DNA from: Sandaracinaceae bacterium
Lineage (GTDB): Bacteria > Myxococcota_A > Polyangia > Polyangiales > JADJQN01
Assembly: GCA_016712745.1 (NCBI GenBank)
Contig: JADJQN010000003.1
Coordinates: forward strand, 1,178,001 to 1,242,000
Length of the DNA: 64,000 nt
Reading direction: 5' to 3'
Shown here: one piece after another, positions 9,386-17,784 of the stretch
Layout of the letters: every line of letters begins with the position of its first letter
Numbering within the stretch: position 1 is the stretch's first letter
Program-made: the position numbers and the translations under genes
Notes under the pieces: model-generated
Told to the model about the DNA's origin: nothing
Seen by the model: only the letters and a program-made list of their open reading frames with translations
Database searches by the model: none

Positions 9386-9455
9386 GGGACTGTCCCCTTT
9401 TACGTCTTCGAAAAAGGGGACTGTCCCCTTTAAGAAAAAGGGGACTGTCCCCTTT
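9385..9455. repeat. Triple GGGGACTGTCCCC palindrome array between convergent genes
   Basis: Three copies of GGGGACTGTCCCCTTT at 9385-9400, 9416-9431 and 9440-9455, separated by A/T-rich spacers of 15 and 8 bases. Each is a palindrome around a central T, able to form a GGGGA/TCCCC stem with a CTG loop. Copies 2 and 3 are flanked by A-tracts on one side and all by T-tracts on the other, so they resemble intrinsic terminators working in both directions. The array spans exactly from the mscS stop codon to the IPP-isomerase stop codon. It may be a bidirectional terminator, a REP-like mobile palindrome family, or both; no REP-associated transposase is in the window. Confidence 0.85.
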
Positions 9456-10500
9456 ATAAGAGCGTGGCCCATTGGGCGAGCTCGCCGGTTATGAGCTTGG
9501 GGGCCGTTGCCAAATCTCCTACCGTGCGTGCGCCGCACAGAAGCATGACGGCGCGCAATTCGCCTTCTACACGGGCCAAAAACGCATCGGCGCCTTCAGC
9601 GCCGCCCTCCATGAAAGCCTGCAGACAGGGTCGCGCGATGCCAGCGGCGCTTGCCCCGAGCGCTAGCGCGCGCGCAACGTCGAGGCCGCTCTTGATGCCG
9701 CCGGTGGCGATCGCGCGCAGGCCTTCGCGGGTCGTGAGCATCACCGACGCCGCGGTGGGAATACCCCAATCCCACAGCGCTTCACCAAGACTCTTTGCGT
9801 CGCCCGCCGCACGCAGCGTTTCGACTCCGACCCACGACGTGCCGCCGGCGCCGGAAACGTCCACGTGGCGAACGCCCGCAGCAAAAAGCTTGCGTGCGAC
9901 CTGACCACTAACTCCATTGCCGGTTTCTTTGGCGACAACTGGAACGGAAAGCTCGCGCGTTAGGCGGGTGAACGTTTCGACGCCGCCGCGAAAGTCACGA
10001 TCGCCGCCGCCTTGCACCAGTTCCATCGCCGGGTTCATGTGCACGCACAACGCATCGGCACCAATGTCGCTGATCATCTTCGCAAGGATGTCCGTTGAGT
10101 AGTCGCGCGCTTGCACGACACCGACATTGCCAAGCAGCAGAGTCGTCGGCGCGGCCTTGCGAACTTGGTAGGTCCACGCCGTGTCAGGATTCTTCTGCAT
10201 TGCGCGCTGGCTGCCGAGCCCAAAGCCAAGGCCGCGTTTCTCGGCAATCGTTGCAAGCTCTCGATTGATCTCCGCCGCGCGCTCAGTGCCGCCCGTCATC
10301 GACGCGATAATCAGGGGCGCTCTCAGCTTTTTGCCCAGCAGATGCGTCCCCAGATCGATTTCGTCGGTGTGCATCTCCGGCAACGATTGATGCACCAAGC
10401 GCACCTGCTCGAGCAGCGTGGTGCGCTCGCGAAATGCGACGTCGTCCGTCGCACACAGGTCCAAATGATCATCCTTGCGGCGTTGGATATCCGAGGCCAT
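9454..10500 (-). CDS. fni: Type 2 isopentenyl-diphosphate delta-isomerase
   Basis: FMN- and NADPH-dependent interconversion of IPP and DMAPP, the step joining the mevalonate pathway to prenyl chain building. 348 residues. Characteristic segments: RKDDHLDLC near the N-terminus, LIIASMTGGTERAAEINR, GLGFGLGSQRAMQ, VVAKETGNG, VDVSGAGGTSW and ATGGIKSGLDVARALALGA, all phosphate/flavin-binding elements of the TIM barrel. It is divergent from the prenyl synthase gene with only 32 bases between, so the two may share a promoter region. It ends inside the palindrome array, with the stop in the T-tract of copy 3. Confidence 0.95.
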   Translation of the reverse strand: MASDIQRRKDDHLDLCATDDVAFRERTTLLEQVRLVHQSLPEMHTDEIDLGTHLLGKKLRAPLIIASMTGGTERAAEINRELATIAEKRGLGFGLGSQRAMQKNPDTAWTYQVRKAAPTTLLLGNVGVVQARDYSTDILAKMISDIGADALCVHMNPAMELVQGGGDRDFRGGVETFTRLTRELSVPVVAKETGNGVSGQVARKLFAAGVRHVDVSGAGGTSWVGVETLRAAGDAKSLGEALWDWGIPTAASVMLTTREGLRAIATGGIKSGLDVARALALGASAAGIARPCLQAFMEGGAEGADAFLARVEGELRAVMLLCGARTVGDLATAPKLITGELAQWATLL

Positions 10501-10532
10501 CGTTCTGCTTCCTATAGCATGGAGACGGGCCG

Positions 10533-11558
10533 ATGCCGGGTGCCTTCATCAAGTCCATAAGATCGCGAATCGATGCGCGACTTTCATCCTATCTCGCAGA
10601 AAAAAGAGAGTTTGCGGCGCGCATGGGCGATAGCCGCGCGACACTTGTCGATGCGATCACCGAGCTTACGATGCGTGGCGGTAAGCGATTGCGACCGGCA
10701 GTGGTCTACGCAGCTCATTCTGCGGTCACTGGACGCGACGACATCGATGCCGTTATCGACGTTGGTGCTTCGCTCGAGCTGCTCCAGACCTACCTTCTGA
10801 TCCACGACGATTGGATGGATGAGGACAGCGAACGCCGCGGTGGTCCGACGGTGCACGTCGCGCTCGCGCGCGAGGTGGGCAACGCGCATCTTGGAAATTC
10901 TCTGGCCATCTTGGCGGGAGATCTCGCATCCACCTATGCGTGGGATTTGCTCGTGCAAGGTGCGAGAGCCGCGGGGCGCCTTGATGAAACGATCGATGCG
11001 TTCCGACAGATGCAAGAGGAAGTCGTGCTCGGGCAAGAGCTCGACATCCGCGCCTCTCTCGCCGTGGAGCGCATGCAAGATTTGAAGACTGGCAGCTATA
11101 CGGTGCGCGGCCCCTTGCAGATAGGTGCTTTGCTCGGCGGCGCCGATTCCGATCTCATCGCATCGCTCATGAAATTCGGTCAGCCCTTGGGTGTTGCGTT
11201 TCAGCTGCGGGACGACCTCTTGGGCACCTTCGGTGATCCAAAGGCAACGGGTAAGGGGCGCGGCGGAGATCTGCGCAAGGGGCGCCAAAATGCCATCATG
11301 CTTGAGGCACATCGCTCGCTTTCGAGGTCGCAGCGCAGTGTCCTGGATCGCGTCTTCGGTCGTGCCGACGCTACGACCGACGAACTTGAAGTGGCCACAC
11401 AAATGCTGATCGACAGCGGTGTTCAGGCTCGTGTCGAGGCGCGACTCGCGACGCTCTTTCACGAGGCCGAGCTCGCGCTCGCAGACCCACGCCTAAAGGA
11501 GCCGGGTACGTCGCGTCTTCGCGAGCTCAGTGTGCTCATTGCGCAGCGCGACAGATGA
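10533..11558 (+). CDS. Short-chain polyprenyl diphosphate synthase (FPP/GGPP type)
   Basis: Trans-prenyltransferase condensing IPP with allylic diphosphates. 341 residues. First aspartate-rich motif DDWMD (from Asp92) without the two-residue insertion, RRGGPTVH following, RGGKRLRP at 48-55, and the second motif LRDDLLGTFGD with GKGRGGDLRKGRQN. A tyrosine five residues before the first motif suggests a C15-C20 product; which one cannot be told. First gene of the plus-strand mevalonate operon; its stop overlaps mevalonate kinase by four bases. The ATG has no obvious ribosome site, unlike its neighbours. Confidence 0.9.
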   Translation: MPGAFIKSIRSRIDARLSSYLAEKREFAARMGDSRATLVDAITELTMRGGKRLRPAVVYAAHSAVTGRDDIDAVIDVGASLELLQTYLLIHDDWMDEDSERRGGPTVHVALAREVGNAHLGNSLAILAGDLASTYAWDLLVQGARAAGRLDETIDAFRQMQEEVVLGQELDIRASLAVERMQDLKTGSYTVRGPLQIGALLGGADSDLIASLMKFGQPLGVAFQLRDDLLGTFGDPKATGKGRGGDLRKGRQNAIMLEAHRSLSRSQRSVLDRVFGRADATTDELEVATQMLIDSGVQARVEARLATLFHEAELALADPRLKEPGTSRLRELSVLIAQRDR

Positions 11559-12466
11559 GTTTCGCGCACGGCAAAGTAATCTTGCTCGGCGAGCACGCGG
11601 TGGTCTATGGACATCCAGCGATTGCTGGCAGCATCGAACGCGGGGTTTCAGCAACCGCGCAACCGGCGGAGCGCGCGTCACTCAGCATTTCGCCGTGGAA
11701 CAAAGAAATCTTCGCAGATGAGAGCGCTGCGGCCGAGCCCCTCGCCCGTGCATTCGCGCGTCTCTTGCAAACCTATGACACGACGCCCTTGTTTCGCGTT
11801 AGCGCCGAAGTGGGAATTCCTGCGGGCGGCGGTCTCGGTTGTTCCGCCGCGTTGGGCGTCGCGGTTGTCCGCGCTCTTGACGAAGCTCGCAAGCAGACGC
11901 GGTCGACCGAAGACGTGATCGCTGCGTCGCTCGAGTGGGAAAAAGTGTTTCATGGAAATCCGTCAGGCATCGACAGCGCTCTTGCGGCGACGCGCGGCCT
12001 TTGCCTCTTTCGCAGAGGGGCTCCGCTCGAGAATGTGCGAGCCCGCAAGCCGCTCTATCTTGTCATCGGCAATAGCGGGGAGCCTTCTTCGACCGCTGCA
12101 ATGGTGAGCGAAGTGGCGCGGCAACTCGCGCGCGACAAATCGCGCGTTGAGAAGATCTTCGACGCCATTTCAGCGCTAGTAACCAACGGCCGAATGTCGA
12201 TCGAGCACGGAGACCATAAGGATCTCGGCAAGTTGATGGATTTGAACCATGCCCTGCTCAACGCGCTAATGCTTTCCACGTCACGTCTGGAAGAAATGTG
12301 CGCAGCTGCGCGTCATGCTGGAGCACTTGGCGCAAAGCTCACTGGGGCCGGAGGCGGAGGCTGCATGATTGCTCTCGTAGAGGATTCCGAAATCGCCGTC
12401 CGAGTCGAAGGCGAGCTTCGCGCCCTTTCATGCGAGGCCTTCAGCGTGCAAACTTACGCACCATGA
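11555..12466 (+). CDS. mvk: Mevalonate kinase
   Basis: GHMP-superfamily kinase phosphorylating mevalonate at C5. 303 residues. N-terminal KVILLGEHAVVYGHPAIAG, ATP-binding loop PAGGGLGCSAALGVA at about 89-103, the NPSGIDSALAATRG segment and the C-terminal LTGAGGGGCMIAL are all present, which separates it from the two other GHMP proteins in the operon. Start (ATGA) and stop (ATGATG) both overlap neighbours, implying translational coupling within the mevalonate operon. Confidence 0.92.
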   Translation: MSFAHGKVILLGEHAVVYGHPAIAGSIERGVSATAQPAERASLSISPWNKEIFADESAAAEPLARAFARLLQTYDTTPLFRVSAEVGIPAGGGLGCSAALGVAVVRALDEARKQTRSTEDVIAASLEWEKVFHGNPSGIDSALAATRGLCLFRRGAPLENVRARKPLYLVIGNSGEPSSTAAMVSEVARQLARDKSRVEKIFDAISALVTNGRMSIEHGDHKDLGKLMDLNHALLNALMLSTSRLEEMCAAARHAGALGAKLTGAGGGGCMIALVEDSEIAVRVEGELRALSCEAFSVQTYAP

Positions 12467-13443
12467 TGCAGAAGACCGCACGCGCACGCGCCAATATCGC
12501 GCTCGCCAAATACTGGGGCAAGAGCGACGTCGCGCTCAACTTGCCGGCGGTGCCCAGTCTCTCGCTCACGCTCGAGCCGCTGACAACGACGACGACCGTT
12601 ACGTTCACGGCCGATCTGCGTACCGATTCGCTATTGATCAACGGCAAGATCACGACAGGCGATGCACTCGCGCGCGCCTCCAAGTTGCTCGCGCGCGTGC
12701 GCGAGCGAGCAGGCGTGCCGCTATTTGCTCATGTCGAATCAAAGAATGAGTTTCCTACCGCTTCGGGCTTGGCATCGAGCGCTTCAGGGTTTGCAGCGCT
12801 TGCTTGCGCTGCCTCGGCCGCCGCGGGCCTTCCCTTTTCACCGCGCGAACTGAGCATGCTTGCTCGGGCTTCGAGCGCGTCGGCAGCACGGTCAATCTAT
12901 CCCGGCTTCGTCGCTTTGCCCGCAGGCAAAGAGGGGGATAGCTCCCTGCAAGCGGAGATGCTCTTTGACGAGAATCATTGGGACGTTTGCATGATTGTCG
13001 CGGTCAACGCTGAAGGCGCAAAAGCCATCGGCTCAACGAGTGGCATGGAGCGGTCGCGCACGACGTCGCCCTACTACAACGCGTGGCTCGCGGCAGCGCC
13101 GAGTTACTTCAACGAAGTTCTTGCAGGAGTTGCTGCGCGCGATCTTGCTCGCGTGGGCACGACGATGGAAGAGAGCACCTTCGCTATGCACGCGTGCGCG
13201 ATGGCCTCTTCGCCGAGCGTCTCTTATCTTCAACCCGCCACGCTATCAGCTCTCGAGACCGTTCGACGTCTGCGCAAAACCGAGTCGCTTGGTGTCTACG
13301 CCACGATGGACGCAGGGCCGCACGTCAAAGCGTTGTGTTTGCAGCGTGACGCCGACCGCGTCGAACGCGGGCTGCGCGAAACCCCCGGTGTACTGCGCAC
13401 TCTTCGCGCGGTGCCCGGGAGGGGCGTCGAGGTCCTTGCATGA
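12463..13443 (+). CDS. mvaD: Diphosphomevalonate decarboxylase
   Basis: ATP-dependent decarboxylation of mevalonate diphosphate to IPP. 326 residues from ATG 12463, which overlaps the mvk stop; the next codon is also ATG. Diagnostic segments: ANIALAKYWGKSD near residue 10, NLPAVPSLSLTL, the ATP loop FPTASGLASSASGFAAL, RSIYPGFVALPAG and TMDAGPHVKAL. This is the classical enzyme rather than the archaeal monophosphate decarboxylase route, because the YWGK motif and the Asp of MDAGPHVK are intact and a phosphomevalonate kinase candidate follows. Four-base overlap with the downstream gene. Confidence 0.94.
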   Translation: MMQKTARARANIALAKYWGKSDVALNLPAVPSLSLTLEPLTTTTTVTFTADLRTDSLLINGKITTGDALARASKLLARVRERAGVPLFAHVESKNEFPTASGLASSASGFAALACAASAAAGLPFSPRELSMLARASSASAARSIYPGFVALPAGKEGDSSLQAEMLFDENHWDVCMIVAVNAEGAKAIGSTSGMERSRTTSPYYNAWLAAAPSYFNEVLAGVAARDLARVGTTMEESTFAMHACAMASSPSVSYLQPATLSALETVRRLRKTESLGVYATMDAGPHVKALCLQRDADRVERGLRETPGVLRTLRAVPGRGVEVLA

Positions 13444-14357
13444 AGAGTGTGACCGCCCCGGGCAAGTTGATGATCGCCGGCGAGTACGCGGTTCTCGAAG
13501 GCGCGACAGCTATCGTGGCGGCCGTGAACCTCAGAGCCAGTGTTGGCGGCACCGATGTCGAACGCGAGGTGCCAAAGGAAGTGGCCGAGACACGTGCCTT
13601 AGCAGAGCGCCTCTTCGCGCGAAACATGGGCGCGCTTGCGATCGACGTGCACGAGCTGCGACGCGAGCACGGCAAGCTTGGCTTGGGCTCATCGGCGGCC
13701 TTGTCCGCCGCAACGGCGGGCCTTGCCTTCGCCTGCAACGGTGAAGACATCTCACAGCAGCAAGTGCGTGCGCATGTATTTGATCTTGCGTTGCGTGGAC
13801 ACCGCGCCGTCGCGCCCGATGGAAGCGGTGCCGACGTTGCAGCGAGTGTGTTCGGCGGGATCTTGCAGTTTACGATGCCGGGCACGATCGCAGAGCAGCC
13901 ATGGACCTGCCCCATCTCGACGCGGGTGGTGTGGACAGGCAAGGAAGCACGCACGAGCGAGCTCGTTGCAAAGGTCCAAGCGTTCAAAGCGAGCGCGCCC
14001 AAAGAGTATGATCTCAAGATTGCCCAACTCAGCCGCGCGGCGGATGCGATGCGCGATGCACTCGCTTCAAGCTCAGCCATCAACCTTCTGCTTGCCGTGA
14101 ACGAGCATCATCACGCCATGAATTCTTTTGGCGACGCTGCGGAAGTGGCACTCGTCGACGAGACCTTGGCCGAGATAGCGGAGCTTACCCACTCGCATGG
14201 GGGAGCCTCCAAAGCCTCGGGGGCGGGCGGCGGTGACGTAGCTTTGTGCTTCTTCAAAGACGAGGCCGCCGCTGCGCGCTTCGAGACGAAGTGCGAGCAT
14301 AGCCGCTTCACCGTTTTGCCTCTGGAGATTGGCGCCGAGGGCGTCGCTGCCTCCTGA
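13440..14357 (+). CDS. Phosphomevalonate kinase (GHMP family)
   Basis: 305-residue GHMP kinase with the entry motif APGKLMIAGEYAVLEGATA, ATP loop KLGLGSSAALSAATAG and C-terminal SKASGAGGGDVALCF. It is assigned to phosphomevalonate phosphorylation because the other two GHMP steps of the pathway are already filled by adjacent genes and the GEYAVLEG version is typical of phosphomevalonate kinases; the PDGSGADVAASVFGG segment also fits. Overlaps mvaD by four bases. It is shorter than fungal ERG8 and of bacterial MvaK2 size. Specificity is inferred from context. Confidence 0.87.
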   Translation: MKSVTAPGKLMIAGEYAVLEGATAIVAAVNLRASVGGTDVEREVPKEVAETRALAERLFARNMGALAIDVHELRREHGKLGLGSSAALSAATAGLAFACNGEDISQQQVRAHVFDLALRGHRAVAPDGSGADVAASVFGGILQFTMPGTIAEQPWTCPISTRVVWTGKEARTSELVAKVQAFKASAPKEYDLKIAQLSRAADAMRDALASSSAINLLLAVNEHHHAMNSFGDAAEVALVDETLAEIAELTHSHGGASKASGAGGGDVALCFFKDEAAAARFETKCEHSRFTVLPLEIGAEGVAAS

Positions 14358-14509
14358 TTCGTGGATGGGGCGTTTTTGCGAGCGATACGAAATTTGAACA
14401 GTGCGAGCTGCTGTCCAGCTTTCGTGGCGACACTCACGTGAGCTGCGCGGCCCTCCTCTCGCCGATCGTTTCGCCGTCCACCGTCCTGTGCTAAGTAGAT
14501 TCAAGCTTC

Positions 14510-15829
14510 ATGACGCGGAATTCTCGATTCCCTGGATTCTATCGTCTCTCGCTGGAAGAGCGTCGACGTCTCACGGCTGAGGCGCTCGGCCTCGATGTGC
14601 GCGAGATGACCCGCGCGCTCAGCGGGGGCGGCATCGATTGTGCGACGGCCGACAAGACGATTGAGAACGTCGTTGGCACCTACGCCTTGCCCTTCGCGTT
14701 CGGCCTCAATATCAAAGTGAACGGCGTCGACTACGTGGCGCCCATGGTGATTGAAGAGCCATCGGTGGTCGCGGCGGCTAGCAACGCTGCCCGCATTGTT
14801 CGAGATGGTGGCGGCTTTCACGCCGAAGCGGATTTGCCGATCATGATTAGCCAGGTCCAGCTGGACGATGTGGCTGACCCGGCAAGCGCAGCTCGCGCGA
14901 TTGTCGAGCACAAGGCCGAGCTCATTGCGTTGGCAAACCGCGCTGTCCCAAGCTTGGTCGCGCGTGGCGGCGGGGCCGTCGATCTCGAGACGCGCGATTT
15001 GGGCGATGGCATCTTCGTGGTTCATATTCTCGTCGATTGCCGCGATGCCATGGGCGCCAACCTCGTCAACACGGTGGCAGAGGAAGTGGCGCCGCGCATT
15101 GCCTCGCTCACGCGGGGACGCATGGGCCTGCGCATCCTTTCCAATCTCTCCGATCAACGCTGTGTACGCGTACGCGCCAGCATCCCTGTAAACGCACTCA
15201 GTCTGGATGCACATTCGGGCGAAGAAGTCCGTGACGGCATCGTGCGCGCGTCACGTTTTGCTGAGCGCGATGTTTACCGCGCGACCACCCACAACAAGGG
15301 CGTCATGAACGGCGTGGATGCCGTCGTCGTCGCCACGGGCAATGATTGGCGCGCGGTCGAAGCGGGCGCTCACGCGTATGCGGCACGTAGCGGGCGTTAT
15401 TCGCCGCTTTGCACCTGGCGTGTCGGTGATGACGGCTCTCTGCTCGGCTATCTCGAGATGCCGCTCGCACTTGGAATTGTTGGCGGTCCCTCACGCGTGC
15501 ATCAGGGTGCACGCGTGGCACTGCAGGCATGCGGCGTGAAGAGCGCGCAAGAACTGGCGATGGTGGTTGCTTGCGTTGGCATGGCATCGAATCTCGCGGC
15601 CCTGCGCGCGCTCGCGACTGACGGCATTCAACGGGGCCATATGCTCTTGCACGCGCGCACGGTGGCGATCGCGGTGGGCGCGGTGGGCGATCTTGTCGAG
15701 CGCGTCGCCGAAGAAATTCATTTGCGCGGCAATGTCACCATGGATGGCGCACGCCTGGCGCTTGCACGTTTGACCGGTAACCCGGCGGTCGATGAGCTCG
15801 ACAGCGCGCGCGTAGTCGTCACGCAATAA
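14510..15829 (+). CDS. mvaA: Class II hydroxymethylglutaryl-CoA reductase
   Basis: Reduces HMG-CoA to mevalonate (or the reverse). 439 residues, no membrane domain, and the class II start motif SRFPGFYRLSLEERR. Catalytic residues by position: Glu83 (IEEPSVVAA), Lys263 (THNKGVMNG), Asp279 (ATGNDW) and His381 (GHMLLHARTVA); the ENVVGTYALPFAFG segment is at about 52-65. A 152-base gap separates it from the phosphomevalonate kinase gene, so it may have its own promoter. That gap holds a CTCACGTGAG palindrome (14433-14442) and nothing else I can name. Class II enzymes act biosynthetically or degradatively; with the kinases alongside, the biosynthetic direction is likely. Confidence 0.96.
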   Translation: MTRNSRFPGFYRLSLEERRRLTAEALGLDVREMTRALSGGGIDCATADKTIENVVGTYALPFAFGLNIKVNGVDYVAPMVIEEPSVVAAASNAARIVRDGGGFHAEADLPIMISQVQLDDVADPASAARAIVEHKAELIALANRAVPSLVARGGGAVDLETRDLGDGIFVVHILVDCRDAMGANLVNTVAEEVAPRIASLTRGRMGLRILSNLSDQRCVRVRASIPVNALSLDAHSGEEVRDGIVRASRFAERDVYRATTHNKGVMNGVDAVVVATGNDWRAVEAGAHAYAARSGRYSPLCTWRVGDDGSLLGYLEMPLALGIVGGPSRVHQGARVALQACGVKSAQELAMVVACVGMASNLAALRALATDGIQRGHMLLHARTVAIAVGAVGDLVERVAEEIHLRGNVTMDGARLALARLTGNPAVDELDSARVVVTQ

Positions 15830-15863
15830 GAAGTGATAGAGTGCCGCCCACGGTGGGTGGGGC

Positions 15864-16451
15864 ATGGTCTATTTCTATCTGTTCGCGCTGATTGTTGGTG
15901 GCGTACTGCTCGCTGCGGCTGCCTTGCTTGGCAGCGGTGACCACGACGGCGACTCGGCCATCGACGCAAGTCACGACGTGGATGCGCATGGCAAGCATAT
16001 CGGCGAGATTCCCGCCGACGTCGCGGGCCTCTTGTGGATCTTTCGCTCGCTGAGGTTTTGGACCTTCTTCCTCGCCTTCTTTGGTCTCACCGGCATGACG
16101 CTGGGAGGCCTTGGCCTCGTTGATAGCAAGACGCTGGTTGCACTGCTCTCGCTAGTCATGGGGCTTGGGTGTGGCTTTGCTGCAGCAAAGATCATTCAGC
16201 GATTGAGTGTCGCTGACACCGACAGCGCAATCTCGACCAAGGACTACATCGGCAAGAGCGCACGCGTGCTTGTTGCCATGAATGCCAAGCAGACCGGTAA
16301 GATCAGAGTCCAGGTGCGCGGCACGACCATCGACCTCTTGGCGAGCGGCATCAATGGCGGGTCCTACGCCATTGGAGATCAGGTTTTTATTGTTCAGATG
16401 GACGACACGAACGCGCGTGTCACCCACGAGCTGGATCGCGTAGGTAAGTAG
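15864..16451 (+). CDS. NfeD/YqiJ-like membrane protein with OB-fold domain
   Basis: 195 residues: an N-terminal transmembrane helix (about 3-23), an acidic/His-rich loop (GDHDGDSAIDASHDVDAHGKH), two further helices (about 68-88 and 91-112) and a C-terminal OB-fold of the NfeD type (about 125-190, GKSARVLVAMNAKQTGKIRVQV). Such proteins pair with flotillins; in E. coli yqiJ precedes the flotillin yqiK, and here two flotillin genes follow within 41 bases. Probable partner of those proteins in membrane microdomains. The role is inferred from family and context. Confidence 0.72.
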   Translation: MVYFYLFALIVGGVLLAAAALLGSGDHDGDSAIDASHDVDAHGKHIGEIPADVAGLLWIFRSLRFWTFFLAFFGLTGMTLGGLGLVDSKTLVALLSLVMGLGCGFAAAKIIQRLSVADTDSAISTKDYIGKSARVLVAMNAKQTGKIRVQVRGTTIDLLASGINGGSYAIGDQVFIVQMDDTNARVTHELDRVGK

Positions 16452-16491
16452 TTGTCCGCGTCAGTTAGTCGTCGCACCTAGGAGATCTCGC

Positions 16492-17784
16492 ATGTCCCCC
16501 TTGGACCAGTTGAAGGCGCTCGATCCTGCGTGGCACGTCGTCATTGCAGCCCTTGCCGTTGCCATCGGCATCTTGGTGTTGGTTGGCCTGATTAGGCAGT
16601 TTCTCTACATTGCCAAGCCCAACGAAGCGCTGATTTTCATCGGCAAAGCGGCGCGTGCTGAAGACGGGACTTCTCTTGGCAACCACGTCGTTACCGGCGG
16701 TCGACGCGCTTTTCGCATTCCGATTTTGCAACGCGTCGCTCGCATGGATCTGCGTTTGATCCCCATCGACGTCGTCGTTCAGAACGCCTACTCGAGCGGC
16801 AACATTCCGCTACAGATTCACGCCATCGCCAATGTGAAGATCAACTCCAACATTCGCTACATCCGCAATGCAGTGGAGCGCTTCTTGGGTCAGACCTCGC
16901 AGCAGATTCAGATGGCGGCGCAACAAACACTCGAGGGCGCGCTCCGCGAGGTCTTGGCCCATTTGACACCCGAAGAAGTGAATGAGGATCGTCTGAAGTT
17001 TGCCGAGAGCCTTCGCCACGCGGCCGAAGAAGATCTGAACAAAATGGGCCTTGTGCTCGACACCTTGAAGATCCTGCACGTCGCCGACGAGACCGGATAC
17101 CTCGACTCGCTCGGTCGCCCTCGTATCGCTGGCGCATTGCGCGACGCCGAGAACGCGGAGAACCAAGCGATGCAGGAGACTACGCAAGCTCGTGCGCTTG
17201 CCGGACAGCGCGCTGAGATGGCTAAGGCCACCGCCGAGACTGCGATCTTGCAGAAGCGCAACGAGCTACGTCGCGTGATGGCCGAGCTTGAAGGCGCAGC
17301 CCAATCCATCGAGCTTGAGGCGGAGGCCGCGTCCAAAACAGCTCGCTCCGAGGCCGAACGTGAATTGCAGACAATTCGCGCGGATCTCGAGCAAAAACGC
17401 TTGCAGGCCGATGTAGTTATTCCCGCAGAGGTCGAGCGCCAAGCGCGCGCGATTATCGCGAAAGGTGAGGCGGCGCCGGTCGTCGAAACCGGAGCTGCAA
17501 ACATCGAGGTCTTGCGATTGATGAGCGAGGTCTGGGTGAAGATGGGTACGTCGGCAAAAGAGCTTTACGTGCTTCAGAACCTCGACGAGATCGTGGGTAC
17601 CGTCGTGACGCAAATGCAGGGCATCACTATCGATCAAGTCAACGTGCTCGATAATGGCGATGGACGAGGCCTCGCCAGTTACGCAGCTTCCTATCCGCAA
17701 ATGGTCGCGCACGTCTTGCGCACGTTACGCGAGACGACGGGCGTCGATGTGCCAGCGATCATCAATCGCGAAGGAGGCAAGTGA
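16492..17784 (+). CDS. SPFH-domain flotillin-like protein 1
   Basis: 430 residues with one N-terminal transmembrane segment (about 16-38) followed by an SPFH domain (LIFIGKAARAEDGT..., IPLQIHAIANVKINSN, EGALREVLAHLTPEEVNEDR), then a long Ala/Glu/Arg-rich coiled coil (about 215-330) and a C-terminal oligomerisation region. It resembles the YqiK group of flotillins, which form detergent-resistant membrane rafts. Ribosome site AGGAGATCTCGC-ATG is good. It overlaps or abuts the second flotillin gene, whose AAGGAGG lies within this gene's last codons. Confidence 0.87.
   Translation: MSPLDQLKALDPAWHVVIAALAVAIGILVLVGLIRQFLYIAKPNEALIFIGKAARAEDGTSLGNHVVTGGRRAFRIPILQRVARMDLRLIPIDVVVQNAYSSGNIPLQIHAIANVKINSNIRYIRNAVERFLGQTSQQIQMAAQQTLEGALREVLAHLTPEEVNEDRLKFAESLRHAAEEDLNKMGLVLDTLKILHVADETGYLDSLGRPRIAGALRDAENAENQAMQETTQARALAGQRAEMAKATAETAILQKRNELRRVMAELEGAAQSIELEAEAASKTARSEAERELQTIRADLEQKRLQADVVIPAEVERQARAIIAKGEAAPVVETGAANIEVLRLMSEVWVKMGTSAKELYVLQNLDEIVGTVVTQMQGITIDQVNVLDNGDGRGLASYAASYPQMVAHVLRTLRETTGVDVPAIINREGGK

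Noticed and set aside
10584..11462. Minus-strand frame of 292 codons opposite the prenyl synthase
   Set aside because: Antisense shadow; the plus frame has both aspartate-rich motifs.
14433..14442. CTCACGTGAG palindrome considered as another parS
   Set aside because: It shares only the central CACGTG with the parS core; the flanking GTTT/AAAC bases are missing.
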